A stretch of DNA of 64,000 bases from Streptomyces erythrochromogenes (GCF_036170895.1 NZ_CP108036.1:1922001-1986000); one strand, 5' to 3'; counted from the stretch's first letter, positions 41,901 to 52,661 are shown. Program-made: numbers and translations. The notes: generated by a model from the letters alone, not told the origin.

Positions 41901-42584
41901 ATCCTCCAGCTGATCGACTCCCGCGACTGGCGTACGGACGCCGACCTGGCGGAGGTCTACACGGTGTGGGGCGGCTACGCCTACGGCCGCGGCCTCGAAG
42001 GACGCCCCGCCCGGGACGAGATGGAGACGGCCTACAAGCGGATCACGGTCGCGGCGAAGAACACGGACACCCGCGAGCACGACATCGCGGACTCGGACGA
42101 CTACTTCCAGTACCACGGCGGCATGGTGGCCACGGTCCGCGCCCTGCGCGGCACGGCCCCCGAGGCGTACATCGGCGACTCCACCCGCCCGGAGACGGTC
42201 AAGACCCGCACCCTGGTGGAGGAGACCAGCCGCGTCTTCCGCGCCCGCGTCGTGAACCCGAAGTGGATCGAGGCGATGCGCCGCCACGGCTACAAGGGCG
42301 CCTTCGAGCTCGCGGCCACGGTGGACTACCTCTTCGGCTACGACGCCACGACGGGCGTGGTCGCGGACTGGATGTACGACAAGCTCACCGAGACGTACGT
42401 CCTGGACCCGGTCAACCGCGCCTTCCTGGAGGAGGCGAACCCGTGGGCCCTGCACGGCATCGCGGAGCGCCTCCTCGAAGCGGAGTCCCGCGGCATGTGG
42501 GAGAAGCCGGACCCGCAGGTCCTGGAGTCCCTGCGCCAGGTGTACCTGGACACGGAGGGCAACCTGGAAGGTGAGGCGGAGTAG
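38967..42584 (+). CDS. cobN: cobaltochelatase subunit CobN
   Basis: This 1205-residue large subunit of the ATP-dependent cobaltochelatase inserts Co2+ into hydrogenobyrinate a,c-diamide. CobN/magnesium chelatase H landmarks are present: EVAVLYYRAHQMSGNTGFV, YPTKHSRIGNAVGLDTPAS, IHLGKHGNLEWLPGK, VLPTGRNFYSVDPKAVPS, and ESENYVRAHAQA. CobS and CobT are not in the window. The ATG at 38967 was chosen because it follows the riboswitch directly; the longer frame from 38889 runs inside the riboswitch and is spurious. Confidence 0.96.
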   Translation: MILLLSTSDTDLLSARAANTADAPVPYRFANPSRLPLDDLPGLLDGADLVVVRLLGGLRAWQDGLDLLLAPGQTRPVVVLTGEQAPDAQLMEASTVPIGIAAEAHAYLAHGGPANLEQLARFLSDTVLLTGHGFEPPAAAPTWGPLERTAQRTDGPEVAVLYYRAHQMSGNTGFVHTLCEAIEAHGARPVPLFVSSLRSPEPELVAALGSADAVVTTVLAAGGTKPATASAGGDDESWDAGALAGLGVPILQALCLTGSRAAWEENDEGLSPLDAATQVAVPEFDGRLITVPFSFKELDEDGLPAYVADPERAARVAGIAVRHARLRHIERRDKKIALVLSAYPTKHSRIGNAVGLDTPASAVELLRTLIAEGYDFGPVPEIPGLVSGDGDELIRALIEAGGHDQDWLTEEQLARNPVRIPAADYKRWFAELPAELRGSVEEHWGEAPGSMFVDRSANPEGDIVLAALRRGNLLILIQPPRGFGENPIAIYHDPDLPPSHHYLAAYRWIQARAEDGGFGADAMIHLGKHGNLEWLPGKNAGLSAACAPDAALGDLPLVYPFLVNDPGEGTQAKRRVHATLVDHLVPPMARAESYGDIARLEQHLDEYAQISAMDPAKLPAIRAQIWTLIQAAKLDHDLGLAERPDDDGFDDFLLHVDGWLCEVKDAQIRDGLHVLGGAPTGEARVNLVLAILRARQIWGGTTALPGLREALGLDESKATRTSADDVEEQARALVQAMEDADWAPGAVASVAADHPADVAEVLSFAAREVVPRLAGTTDEIAHVVAALDGRFVPAGPSGSPLRGLVNVLPTGRNFYSVDPKAVPSRLAWETGQALADSLLTRYRTDNGEWPASVGLSLWGTSAMRTAGDDVAEVLALLGIRPVWDEASRRVTGLEAIPLVELGRPRIDVTLRISGFFRDAFPHVIGLLDDAVRLAASLEEPESENYVRAHAQADLALHGDERRATTRIFGSRPGTYGAGILQLIDSRDWRTDADLAEVYTVWGGYAYGRGLEGRPARDEMETAYKRITVAAKNTDTREHDIADSDDYFQYHGGMVATVRALRGTAPEAYIGDSTRPETVKTRTLVEETSRVFRARVVNPKWIEAMRRHGYKGAFELAATVDYLFGYDATTGVVADWMYDKLTETYVLDPVNRAFLEEANPWALHGIAERLLEAESRGMWEKPDPQVLESLRQVYLDTEGNLEGEAE

Positions 42585-42608
42585 TCCGCCGGCTGTACCC
42601 GTCGACGA

Positions 42609-42657
42609 CGAAGGCCGTCCTTCCCACCCCTTCAGCGGGTGGGAAGGACGGCCTTCG
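42609..42657. terminator. 21-bp perfect hairpin, bidirectional terminator
   Basis: The arms 42609-42629 and 42637-42657 are fully complementary around a 7-base loop. It lies 24 bases after the cobN stop and 45 bases before the stop of the convergent small gene. Confidence 0.93.
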
Positions 42658-42701
42658 CGCGGTCGGATCCGCGTACCCCGAGTACGCGGACCGCCGGCCG
42701 G

Positions 42702-42923
42702 CTACGCCTTGACGGTCTGGTTCAGCGCGACGAGCGCCTGCGCCCACCGTACGTACTTCAGCTGCCCGAAGTCGGCGACGGTCTTGACACCGAACGCCTC
42801 GTGCAGCAGCTCGCCGTCCTTCTCGCTGACGCCCTTCAGCGCGGCCACGGGAGCGGCCAGCACGTCGGCCAGCGGCTTGTCGGCCCATGCCTTGTCGAGC
42901 ACCTTGTCCAGATCGATCGCCAT
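42702..42923 (-). CDS. small helical protein (helix-hairpin-helix-like), function unknown
   Basis: This 73-residue protein is mostly helical with a Pro-interrupted N-terminal half (LDKAWADKPLADVLAAPVAAL). Its GVSEKDGELLHEAFGVKTVADFG segment resembles a helix-hairpin-helix/SAM-like repeat. Small proteins of this kind often sit next to cobN in Streptomyces. The ATG at 42923 has a GGAGGGAC ribosome binding site. No catalytic residues are seen; the function is unknown. Confidence 0.8.
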   Translation of the reverse strand: MAIDLDKVLDKAWADKPLADVLAAPVAALKGVSEKDGELLHEAFGVKTVADFGQLKYVRWAQALVALNQTVKA

Positions 42924-43014
42924 GAGTGTCCCTCCGGGAACATCGGCACCACATACGCGGGCAAACCTAACTCAATCGGACAATCACCTCGCGCTGCGGC
43001 ACGCCGCCGGTGTG

Positions 43015-44532
43015 TCAGGAGATGTCCTCGATCCTCTTGCCGTCGACGAGGTACCTGGGCAGGTGCGGCAGCCGTTCCGGATCGATCGGGAATCCCTGGT
43101 CGTGGGCGAGGCAGGCCATGGCGAGCGGGCCGAGCGCCACCCGGGCGCGCGGCGCCGCCGACTCCGCCCAGTAGCTGCCGTGTTCCGCGAGGGCCTCGTT
43201 GAGCGCCTCCCCGAAGGCCTCGTGGTCCCGGGTGAAGAGGCGGTGGAAGAGCGCGACCGGCTGGTAGTCGACGCGGTTCACGAACTCGTCCGGGGAGTGG
43301 GTCAGCGTCTCGGGCAGGGACGCCTGCATGGTGGCGAGCAGCTTCTCCACGACCGCGTCGCCGGTGCCGCCGGAGAGGTAGGTCTGCAGGGTCTCGACCC
43401 AGTGCAGGACGTAGGCGTCGACGGTGTCGTCCTCCCGCAGCGTCTCCAGCGGGACCCGGCACAGCCGGGCCACCCGGTCGTGCGCGCGGCAGGTGAGCGC
43501 GAGGTAGACGGCGTCGAGCCAGGCGCGGGCATCGGCGGGCGGGGCGGCGGCCGCGGCGGGCAACCGGAGGGTGTTCTCCTCGCCCAGGTACCACTGCTCC
43601 GACTCGGATCCGGTGAACAGCGCGGAGCCGAGCCGTACGGCCGTCGCCCAGGCGTCCCACGTGTCGAGCTCGGACACGACGGGATCGGCGGTGCAGCGGA
43701 CATGGGCCAACGCCAAGGCCGAGGCGAAGACGTCACCCAGCCCCGACGGATCCTCCGCGAGCCGCGCCACGGACTCGACGGTCGCGCGCGTCAGTGCGAC
43801 CGGATCCGGGGCGGCTCCGTCCGCGGCGGGGGTGGCGATCCGGCCTGCGCGATCGAGGCGGACCAGGCCCTTCATCAGAGCGAGCAGCTCCTGCGGCGGC
43901 TTGAGCGACAGCGTGCGCGTGTCCTCGTCGACGACCGTGAGGGAGGTCAGACCGCCCCGGTGCCACCAGTAGACCCGCGGCGACAGGCGCCCGGGGCCGT
44001 CCTCGTAGGCGCCCAGGGCGTACATGGCCAGGTCGTTGAGGGCGTCCACGACCGAGCCGTCGGCTATCGGGTGGAAGGCCAGCAGGTGCCGGGTGGGGAC
44101 GACGACGAGCGCGCCGGCGGACGGCAGGGCCGCATGGGTGACCTGCCGCGCGAGTTCCCCGAGGTACAGCGCCTTGGAGGCCACGAAGTGCGAGTCGCCG
44201 TAGACGGACTGCAGCGTGGCATGCCCCTCCAGGGAGATCTCCTCGTGCGTTACGGGCACCCGCATCAGGTTGGCGTACGCCGCCTGCCCCAACTCCTCGA
44301 TCCCGACGCGCTCCACGTCGTCGTCGGTGAGGGAGCGCACGCTGGTGGGCCCGTCGAAGGCGTAGGCGAAGACCAGCTCGTCGGCGATCACCCGGGCGTA
44401 CCGCATGCCACCGGCGACCTCCGGCGTGATCAACCCGACGGGCAACAGCCGCGCGTGCACCCCGCGCAGCAACTCCTCGACGCTCTCGCCGCCGTGACCG
44501 GCACTGGATTCAGATGAGTTGTCTCGATTCAC
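43015..44532 (-). CDS. Imm49-like immunity-family protein with N-terminal extension
   Basis: This 505-residue protein starts at GTG 44532. The C-terminal ~250 residues, with helical segments (ARAWLDAVYLALTCRAHDRV, YVLHWVETLQTYLSGG, YQPVALFHRLFTRDHEAF), resemble immunity protein 49 of polymorphic toxin systems. The N-terminal half (about 20-230) is a separate alpha/beta region of unknown type. No toxin gene is adjacent, so it may be an orphan immunity or a housekeeping derivative. It overlaps the upstream gene by 23 bases. The Imm49 assignment is from pattern memory and is moderate. Confidence 0.65.
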   Translation of the reverse strand: MNRDNSSESSAGHGGESVEELLRGVHARLLPVGLITPEVAGGMRYARVIADELVFAYAFDGPTSVRSLTDDDVERVGIEELGQAAYANLMRVPVTHEEISLEGHATLQSVYGDSHFVASKALYLGELARQVTHAALPSAGALVVVPTRHLLAFHPIADGSVVDALNDLAMYALGAYEDGPGRLSPRVYWWHRGGLTSLTVVDEDTRTLSLKPPQELLALMKGLVRLDRAGRIATPAADGAAPDPVALTRATVESVARLAEDPSGLGDVFASALALAHVRCTADPVVSELDTWDAWATAVRLGSALFTGSESEQWYLGEENTLRLPAAAAAPPADARAWLDAVYLALTCRAHDRVARLCRVPLETLREDDTVDAYVLHWVETLQTYLSGGTGDAVVEKLLATMQASLPETLTHSPDEFVNRVDYQPVALFHRLFTRDHEAFGEALNEALAEHGSYWAESAAPRARVALGPLAMACLAHDQGFPIDPERLPHLPRYLVDGKRIEDIS

Positions 44533-45097
44533 CCCCGAACCCTACGAGACGCCCCTGCCCCGACTTCACCCACCCCGAACCCTGACGCACACCGATCAAC
44601 TTCCCCCACTCGACCGCGACGAGCACCGGATCGACCGTCTCGAACAACACCTCCGCGTCGTTCGACCAGGCATCCGAGACGACGGCGTAGACCCCCTCGG
44701 ACCCCACACACACCGCGGGCCACCGATCCGCCGGATCTGACCGCCAGACGTCCGGACCGTGGTGCACCACGAGACAGTTGAGCGCGAGACTCGGATACAC
44801 ACCCCGGAGCACGGGCAGTTCGGCCGCGGCCCGCAGCAAGGGCCAGAACAGGCACTGGAACCAGTCGCCGTCCGGGTGCGGCGGAGCATACGCGGCAAGC
44901 AGCCTCACCCACTCGCCCCCCGCCCCAGCACCCGTTTCCCCCACCCGCAACCTCCCTGAATCCGCACGACAGTGCACGAGCATCGAACCCGACACATCGA
45001 CTCGGGGCAACACCTGCGTCCGATGCGTGAATCGGTCCGCCGGCTCAACCGACGGACCGTCACGAACAATCCGGGGCCGCCGCGGCAACGCCGACAC
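44510..45097 (-). CDS. hypothetical protein coupled to the Imm49-like gene
   Basis: The frame ends at 44510 and runs 23 bases into the next gene. A GTG at 45097 gives 195 residues; a GTG at 45100 or the internal ATG near 44986 are alternatives. The central part (WFQCLFWPLLRAAAELPVLRGVYPSLALNCLVVHHGPDVWRSD) looks like a folded alpha/beta protein. I do not recognise it. Codon use is less GC-biased than in neighbours (many TTG, GTT, CGT, TGT), a mild sign of acquisition. The tight coupling suggests it works with the Imm49-like protein. Confidence 0.55.
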   Translation of the reverse strand: MSALPRRPRIVRDGPSVEPADRFTHRTQVLPRVDVSGSMLVHCRADSGRLRVGETGAGAGGEWVRLLAAYAPPHPDGDWFQCLFWPLLRAAAELPVLRGVYPSLALNCLVVHHGPDVWRSDPADRWPAVCVGSEGVYAVVSDAWSNDAEVLFETVDPVLVAVEWGKLIGVRQGSGWVKSGQGRLVGFGGESRQLI

Positions 45098-45536
45098 CAC
45101 GCGGGGCCGGCAGCTCTGGCTGTGGGACTGCAGCGGTTCCGCAGCGCAGCGCTGGAGTGTTCCCGTCCTCGGCACGGCACCGCTCCCCGTCCCCGCCCCC
45201 TGACACCCCCACCACCGCACGGAGGCCGTCTCCCCCACCCGGGAGGCGGCCTCCGCCGCCTTCGTGGCCGCCGGTCGCGAGGGCTCGGGCGCAATCCCTC
45301 GAAGGGGGGCATCGACACCTCCGGGTGGTTCGAACGCCCGGTCTCCGCGCGGCGCTTGGGGTCCGGGCGGGCGTCGCAACTGTGTGCGGGCGTTCGTTCC
45401 CCGCGGGCCGTGACGCCGCTCTGAACAGCCACGTTCTTCCGGCGTCAGTTCGCAGCCGCAGCGCCTCGGGAGGAATCTTGCGATCCGTGCACGTTCATGT
45501 GGTGTTCGACCCGGCACCGGGCGGAGGTGGCCGCGC
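45098..45536. other. 439-base intergenic region without a supported gene
   Basis: A plus-strand frame at 45157-45540 is Arg/Pro/Ser-rich and has no ribosome binding site or domain, so I do not call it. The region must contain promoters for the divergent ABC exporter and unknown gene. I see no clear motif. Confidence 0.5.
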
Positions 45537-47636
45537 ATGAGGCTCCTCAAGCGGCCCACGGCCCTCCAGCCCGCCGTCTCGGCGAGCGAGCGGCGGCTCT
45601 TCGGCGGGCCCCTGCGCTACGACGCCGGCTGGTCCAACCACGACTACGCCCGCCTGGAAGGCCGGCTCCTGTCCACCCTGCGCTCCATGCCCCGCATGGT
45701 CGCCGGGACCCTCAGGCTGGCCTGGGACACCGACCGGCCCGCCCTGCTCACCGTCGCCGCCGCCGAGGCCGGGCAGGGGGTCACCTCCGCCGTCGGGCTG
45801 CTCGTCCTCAGCGAGGTGCTCCGTACGCTCCTGGGCGCGGGCACGCCCGCCGAGCGGCTGCACGCAGCCATGCCGGCCCTGGCCGCGGGCGCGCTGGTCG
45901 CCGTACTGGGCGCCGTGCTGGCCTCCCGGTCCACGGCGGCGGCCGGGCGGCTGGAGCCCAAGATCGAACGGGCCGCGCACGAGCAGTACCTGAAGGCCGC
46001 CGTCGAGGTGGAGCTCGAAGCCATCGAGGACGGGGAGTTCCGGCGGCTGCTGGACAGCGCCCAGTGGGGTCCGCCCTCGGCCCGCCGTACCGTCGGCGCC
46101 TGCGTGGCCACCCTCGGCGGGATCATCTCCCTCGTCGCCACCGCCGGTGTGCTGACCGTGCTGCACCCGCTGCTCCTGCCCATGCTGCTGCTGATCGCCG
46201 CCCCGCGCGGCTGGGGCGCGATGCGCGTGGCGCAGCGCCGCTACCTGTCCGTCATCACCTGGGTCGAGCACGTTCGGGCCGCCCGGCTGATCGGCCAGCT
46301 GCTGATCTCCCGTACGTCGGCCCCCGAGGTACGGGTCCACGGCGTCGGCCGCTACCTGCTGGGCCACTACCGCAACATGGCCGAGGTCGCCGAGACCGAG
46401 GCCACCCGCCTGGCCAAGGACAAGGCCGCCACCGAACTGCTCGCCGCCGCGCTGTCCGGCGCCGCGGCGCTGGTCACGTACGGGGCGATGGTCGCACTCA
46501 TCGTCACCGGCCGGATGGACCTCGCCGTCGCCGGCACCGCCGTGATCGCGGTGCGCACCGGGTCGGCGAGCCTCGGCGCGCTGGTGGCCACCACCAACAC
46601 CCTGCACGAGGAGTCCCTGTACGTACGGGACCTGGAACGGTTCGTCGCCGAGGCCGGGCGGCGGGCCATCCCGGACGGCGGGCTGCCGCTGCCCGAACGG
46701 CTGGGCACCGTACGGCTGGAGGACGTCCGCTTCAGCTATCCGGACCGGGACGAACCCGCGCTCGACGGGATCTCCCTCACCATCGAGGCGGGCACCGTGG
46801 TGGCACTGGTCGGTGAGAACGGGTCCGGCAAGAGCACGCTGGTCAAACTGCTCGCCGGCCTGCACCTCCCCGATTCCGGCTCGCTGACCTGGGACGGGGT
46901 GGAGGTGCGGAACGCCGACCGGGAACAGGTCTTCGACCGGGTCGCGCTCCTCACCCAGGACTTCGAACGGTGGCCGGTGACCGCCCGTACCAACATCGCC
47001 ATCGGCCGGCCCGGGGCGGAGGGGTCCGAGGAGGCGGTCGAGCGGGCGGCGGAGGTGGTCGCCGCGGCCCGGTACGCGGGGGCCGATCGCGTCGTCGAGA
47101 AGCTCCCGAACGGCTACGAGACCCTGCTGGCCCGGGTGTTCAGGGGCGCCTCGGAGCTCTCCGGCGGCCAGTGGCAGAAGTTCGGGCTGGCCAGGACGCG
47201 CTTCCGGGACGCCCGCGTGATCGTCGTGGACGAGCCCACCTCGGCGCTGGACCCGGAGGCGGAGATCGCCGCCTTCGACAGCATCCGGGGGCTCACCGGG
47301 CCGCAGCGCGCCGTCATCCTCGTCACGCACCGGATGTCCGGCGTGCGGTACGCCGACGTCATCTACGTGCTCCACGAAGGGCGGCTCGTCGAACAGGGCG
47401 GCCACGAGGAGCTGCTGGAGCTGGGCGGCCGGTACGCGTCGATGTTCCGGATGCAGGCCGAGCAGTTCGCCCAACAGACCCCGTCACCAACGCCAACGCC
47501 AACGCCATCGCCGTCCCAGGCCTCGTCCCAGACCCCGGCCCCCTCCCCGTCCCCATCTCGGCCGCGGTCCGGGTCCGGGTCCTCCCCTATCCCCCGGCAG
47601 ACCGGCGCGTCGCCCAATGACACCTCCGTCACCTGA
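45537..47636 (+). CDS. ABC exporter, fused membrane and ATPase domains
   Basis: This 699-residue half-transporter has an N-terminal six-helix type membrane domain (about 60-350) and a C-terminal ATPase with Walker A GENGSGKST (426-434), signature LSGGQWQK (541-548), Walker B VIVVDEP (561-567) and H-loop H598. The GGQWQ form of the signature is common among peptide exporters of the lanthipeptide type. After about residue 645 the protein ends in a ~55-residue Pro/Ser/Thr-rich low-complexity tail encoded partly by ACGCCA repeats. No precursor peptide or modifying enzyme is adjacent, so the cargo is unknown. Confidence 0.88.
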   Translation: MRLLKRPTALQPAVSASERRLFGGPLRYDAGWSNHDYARLEGRLLSTLRSMPRMVAGTLRLAWDTDRPALLTVAAAEAGQGVTSAVGLLVLSEVLRTLLGAGTPAERLHAAMPALAAGALVAVLGAVLASRSTAAAGRLEPKIERAAHEQYLKAAVEVELEAIEDGEFRRLLDSAQWGPPSARRTVGACVATLGGIISLVATAGVLTVLHPLLLPMLLLIAAPRGWGAMRVAQRRYLSVITWVEHVRAARLIGQLLISRTSAPEVRVHGVGRYLLGHYRNMAEVAETEATRLAKDKAATELLAAALSGAAALVTYGAMVALIVTGRMDLAVAGTAVIAVRTGSASLGALVATTNTLHEESLYVRDLERFVAEAGRRAIPDGGLPLPERLGTVRLEDVRFSYPDRDEPALDGISLTIEAGTVVALVGENGSGKSTLVKLLAGLHLPDSGSLTWDGVEVRNADREQVFDRVALLTQDFERWPVTARTNIAIGRPGAEGSEEAVERAAEVVAAARYAGADRVVEKLPNGYETLLARVFRGASELSGGQWQKFGLARTRFRDARVIVVDEPTSALDPEAEIAAFDSIRGLTGPQRAVILVTHRMSGVRYADVIYVLHEGRLVEQGGHEELLELGGRYASMFRMQAEQFAQQTPSPTPTPTPSPSQASSQTPAPSPSPSRPRSGSGSSPIPRQTGASPNDTSVT

Positions 47637-47644
47637 TGCGGTGA

Positions 47645-49963
<2,319 letters not shown>

Positions 49964-49973
49964 GCCCGGTCCG

Positions 49974-50008
49974 GCGGTGGGGGCGGTCGGCGCCCGCCCC
50001 CGCTGCCG
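49974..50008. terminator. GC-rich hairpin between convergent geoA and Eis-like gene
   Basis: GCGGTGGGGGCGG (about 49974-49987) pairs with CCGCCCCCGCTGC (about 49995-50007) with G-U/mismatch positions around a 7-base loop. It lies between the stop codons of the two convergent genes. Confidence 0.65.
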
Positions 50009-50014
50009 GCAGGT

Positions 50015-51247
50015 TCAGAACTCGTCGCTCGTGTGCGGCAGGACGGGTGTGCGCAGGGCGTCGTCGAGGGCCGTCGCCGCCCCGGGCGTGTGCTCCTGGA
50101 CCAGCCCGGCCGCGACGAGTTCGGTGACCCTGGTCCCGCCGAGGTAGCAGGCGGCCAGCTCGCGCACGTCGAGGGCCAGGTCGGCGGGGCCGTCCGCGTG
50201 CCTGTACGTCGCCCCGTGCGGCCCGGCCTTGAGGCGGAAGCGCCCTGCGTTGTCGGGCAGCCGGGCGTCGTGCACCTCCAGCACCAGTTCCACGGGCGCG
50301 GCCCAGGACCGCGCGGTCAGCGCGGCGGGTACGTCGAGCAGGCGCAGCCACAGCGCCGGGAACTGGGCGGTGACCCGTACCTGGTCCCGGTCGGCGGCGA
50401 AGTGCAGCAGCGGGTCGTCGGCCGGGCGGCCCCACGCGGAGACCTTGCCGGTGAGGTCCAGGGCGGCCACGCACTCCCAGAGGGCGGCGGCCACCGCCGG
50501 GCTGTCCGCCTCCAGTTCGTCGACCCGGACCAGGCCCGGGGTACGGGCGGCTCCTGCGTCGCCTTCCGGTTTGGTCCGGTAGATCACGTACCCGGCGATG
50601 GGCTCGCCCGGGTCGCCGAGGACGATGATCCGGGGCGGGCTCAGCTCCTCGTCCTCCTCGTCCTGTTCGGTGAGCCACTCGTCGCGCCAGCGTTCGGGGC
50701 TGCGGCCGGGACGGCCGGGCCGGCCGGCGCGGGCGGCCTCGTGGTAGGGGCCGATCACGTCGACGGCGTCCTCCGGGTCGACGAGCCGCAGCGGGCGCCG
50801 GTCCGGGTCGATGCGCAGGGCCAGCGGCCGGGTGGAGTCGATCTCGACGGTGGCGCCGGTGGTGGCGCCGCCGTAGCCGAAGCGGCCGTAGATCGCGGCC
50901 TCGGAGGCCCAGAGGGCGGCGATCGGGCGGCCGGAGTCGGCGGCGCGCCGCATCATGCGCGTCATCAGCCCGGTGAGCACGCCGCGGCGCCGGTGGGTGG
51001 GTGCGACGCAGACGAAGGTGAGCCCGGGGCAGGGCAGGTCCGCCCCGGGCACCGAGAGCCGGAAGTCGTGCGCGGCCATGAAGCCGACCAGGACGTCCCC
51101 GTCGTAGGCTCCGATCCGGTCGCAGCGCGCGAGCAGCGCGTGGTGCCGCTCGCGGGCCTCCTTCTCGGGCCGATCGTGGAAGGCCAGGTAGGCGAGCTCC
51201 AGGGCGCGGTCGATGTCGGCCTCGGGTACCTCGCGGATGTCCACCAT
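50015..51247 (-). CDS. Eis-like GNAT N-acetyltransferase
   Basis: This 410-residue protein has the three-part Eis architecture: an N-terminal GNAT with the acetyl-CoA loop APTHRRRGVLTGLM and IYGRFGYG, a second degenerate GNAT, and an SCP2-like C-terminal domain. It ends in a free carboxylate Phe (SDEF), as in mycobacterial Eis where the terminus joins catalysis. Eis enzymes acetylate amines of aminoglycosides, polyamines or proteins. An acidic EQDEEDEEL insert lies in the middle. Specific substrate unknown; homologues are widespread in Streptomyces. Confidence 0.92.
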   Translation of the reverse strand: MVDIREVPEADIDRALELAYLAFHDRPEKEARERHHALLARCDRIGAYDGDVLVGFMAAHDFRLSVPGADLPCPGLTFVCVAPTHRRRGVLTGLMTRMMRRAADSGRPIAALWASEAAIYGRFGYGGATTGATVEIDSTRPLALRIDPDRRPLRLVDPEDAVDVIGPYHEAARAGRPGRPGRSPERWRDEWLTEQDEEDEELSPPRIIVLGDPGEPIAGYVIYRTKPEGDAGAARTPGLVRVDELEADSPAVAAALWECVAALDLTGKVSAWGRPADDPLLHFAADRDQVRVTAQFPALWLRLLDVPAALTARSWAAPVELVLEVHDARLPDNAGRFRLKAGPHGATYRHADGPADLALDVRELAACYLGGTRVTELVAAGLVQEHTPGAATALDDALRTPVLPHTSDEF

Positions 51248-51351
51248 GATCGCGAGACTAATCGGTCATCGAGGACCAGTCATCCCATATTCGCTTGATC
51301 TGCAGGTTCGGCCGATTCCAGCCCCTTCGTCCGCCGGTCCGGACAGCCTGC

Positions 51352-52602
51352 TCAGCGGCCGGCCGGGCCGGTCCAGGCGGCCGGGACGTGGCCGAGGCGG
51401 ATACGCTGGGGGTGGTCGCCGACGGGTACGGAAACCCGCTTGGCGCCGGTGGCGAAGTCGATGGCCGTCACCTGGTCGGTGCCGCTCTCGGAGATCACGC
51501 AGGCGGTCCCGTCGCCGGAGACGGTGGCCCAGTACGGCTTGGCGGCGGGCACGAGCGGCCCCTCGGCGAGGGTGGCGCGGTCCACGACGGTCGCGTAGTC
51601 GTCCATGGTGCCCGCGATGCAGAGCTTCGCCCCGTCGGGGCTCATCGACATGCCGTGGTGGCGGGAGTCGTTGACCCACGTGGTGCGGTCGGTGCTGGTG
51701 GCCGGGTTGGCGGGGAGGTCCTTGAGGCGGGTGATCCGGTCGGTGGCCACGTCGTACTCCAGGAAGCCGCCGAAGAAGGAGACCTGGAAGTAGAGCTTCG
51801 ACTCGTCGGGGCTGAAGGACACGGGGCGTACGGAATCGGACAGGTCCCTGCGGCCGAAGGCGTCCAGCCGCTCGCGCATGTCGATCACCCGAACCGTGCG
51901 GAAGGTCTGCGTGTCGACCACGGTGATCTTCCGGTCGCCCTTCGTCCAGTCCAGCCAGGGCGCGTCGAGGGCCGTGTTCACCTCGCCGATGGAGCTGTTC
52001 CACAGGTAGCGGCCGTCGCGGGTGAAGGTGTTCTCGTGCGGCTTGTCGCCGGTCCGGAAGGAGCCGGTCTGGCGCCCTGTGGCGATGTCCAGGACGTGCA
52101 CGGTGTTGGAGGTGGAGGCGGAGACGGCGATGCGGGTCCCGTCCGGGGAGACCGCCATGTGGTCGGAGCGGAAACCGGAGACCGGGAAGCGCCAGTTGAT
52201 CCGCCCGGAGGCGAGGTCGATGGAGACGACGTCGGCGAAGCTGGGGCGGGAGGCGACGACCGCGGTGCCGTCCGGGGTGGTGAACATGTCGTCGACGAAC
52301 TGATCGTGTCCCTCGCCGGCACTCTCCCGGATGCCGAGGAAGAAGGCGAGCTTCACGGGGTTGAGGTAGATCTCACGGAGCCGCTCCGCCTTGTCGGGGA
52401 TCATGTCGATCCGGCCGACCTTGGCGAGATCGCCGGTGGAGGCGAGGACGTCGGCCGTCCCCTCCCAGTTGTTCCCCACGAAGAGCACCTCGCGCAGGCC
52501 GCCGGCCGCAGCGGCCTCGGCCGGAGCCGCCGGGGCGGGCGTGAGGGCGGTCAGCAGGGCGGCCGCGGCCAGCACGCCCAGGGTTCGCACGGTACGCAAC
52601 AT
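51352..52602 (-). CDS. exported YncE-like beta-propeller protein
   Basis: This 416-residue protein has a signal peptide (hydrophobic run to about residue 22, AEAAAAGG cleavage region). It then has repeating 40-residue propeller blades with VSPDGTRIAVS, VHVLDIATGR, MSPDGAKLCIAG and VTAIDFATG, typical of YncE/lactonase-like seven-blade propellers. No catalytic motif is evident. It is extracellular or cell-wall located and its function is unknown. A perfect palindrome lies 46-59 bases upstream of its start. Confidence 0.88.
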   Translation of the reverse strand: MLRTVRTLGVLAAAALLTALTPAPAAPAEAAAAGGLREVLFVGNNWEGTADVLASTGDLAKVGRIDMIPDKAERLREIYLNPVKLAFFLGIRESAGEGHDQFVDDMFTTPDGTAVVASRPSFADVVSIDLASGRINWRFPVSGFRSDHMAVSPDGTRIAVSASTSNTVHVLDIATGRQTGSFRTGDKPHENTFTRDGRYLWNSSIGEVNTALDAPWLDWTKGDRKITVVDTQTFRTVRVIDMRERLDAFGRRDLSDSVRPVSFSPDESKLYFQVSFFGGFLEYDVATDRITRLKDLPANPATSTDRTTWVNDSRHHGMSMSPDGAKLCIAGTMDDYATVVDRATLAEGPLVPAAKPYWATVSGDGTACVISESGTDQVTAIDFATGAKRVSVPVGDHPQRIRLGHVPAAWTGPAGR

Positions 52603-52647
52603 CCGCTCAACTCCGTTGTGAGAAAGGGCTGGAGAAGATGCCTCCGA

Positions 52648-52661
52648 TTACCGGCCGGTAA
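52648..52661. promoter_or_regulatory. 14-base perfect palindrome TTACCGGCCGGTAA
   Basis: The palindrome lies 46 to 59 bases upstream of the ATG of the beta-propeller gene, at a place suited to an operator. The TTACC...GGTAA arms are similar to those used by TetR-family repressors. The binding protein is not known; it is not adjacent to an evident regulator. Confidence 0.5.

Noticed and set aside
38904..42455. 1183-codon minus-strand frame
   Set aside because: It lies antisense to cobN, which is certain, and has no recognisable domain.
45157..45540. plus-strand 127-codon frame
   Set aside because: Pro/Arg/Ser-rich, no ribosome binding site, no domain, and it ends just after the start of the ABC gene.
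45537..47636. lanthipeptide or other RiPP cluster around the ABC exporter
   Set aside because: The GGQWQ signature is suggestive, but no precursor, LanB/LanM or protease is adjacent.
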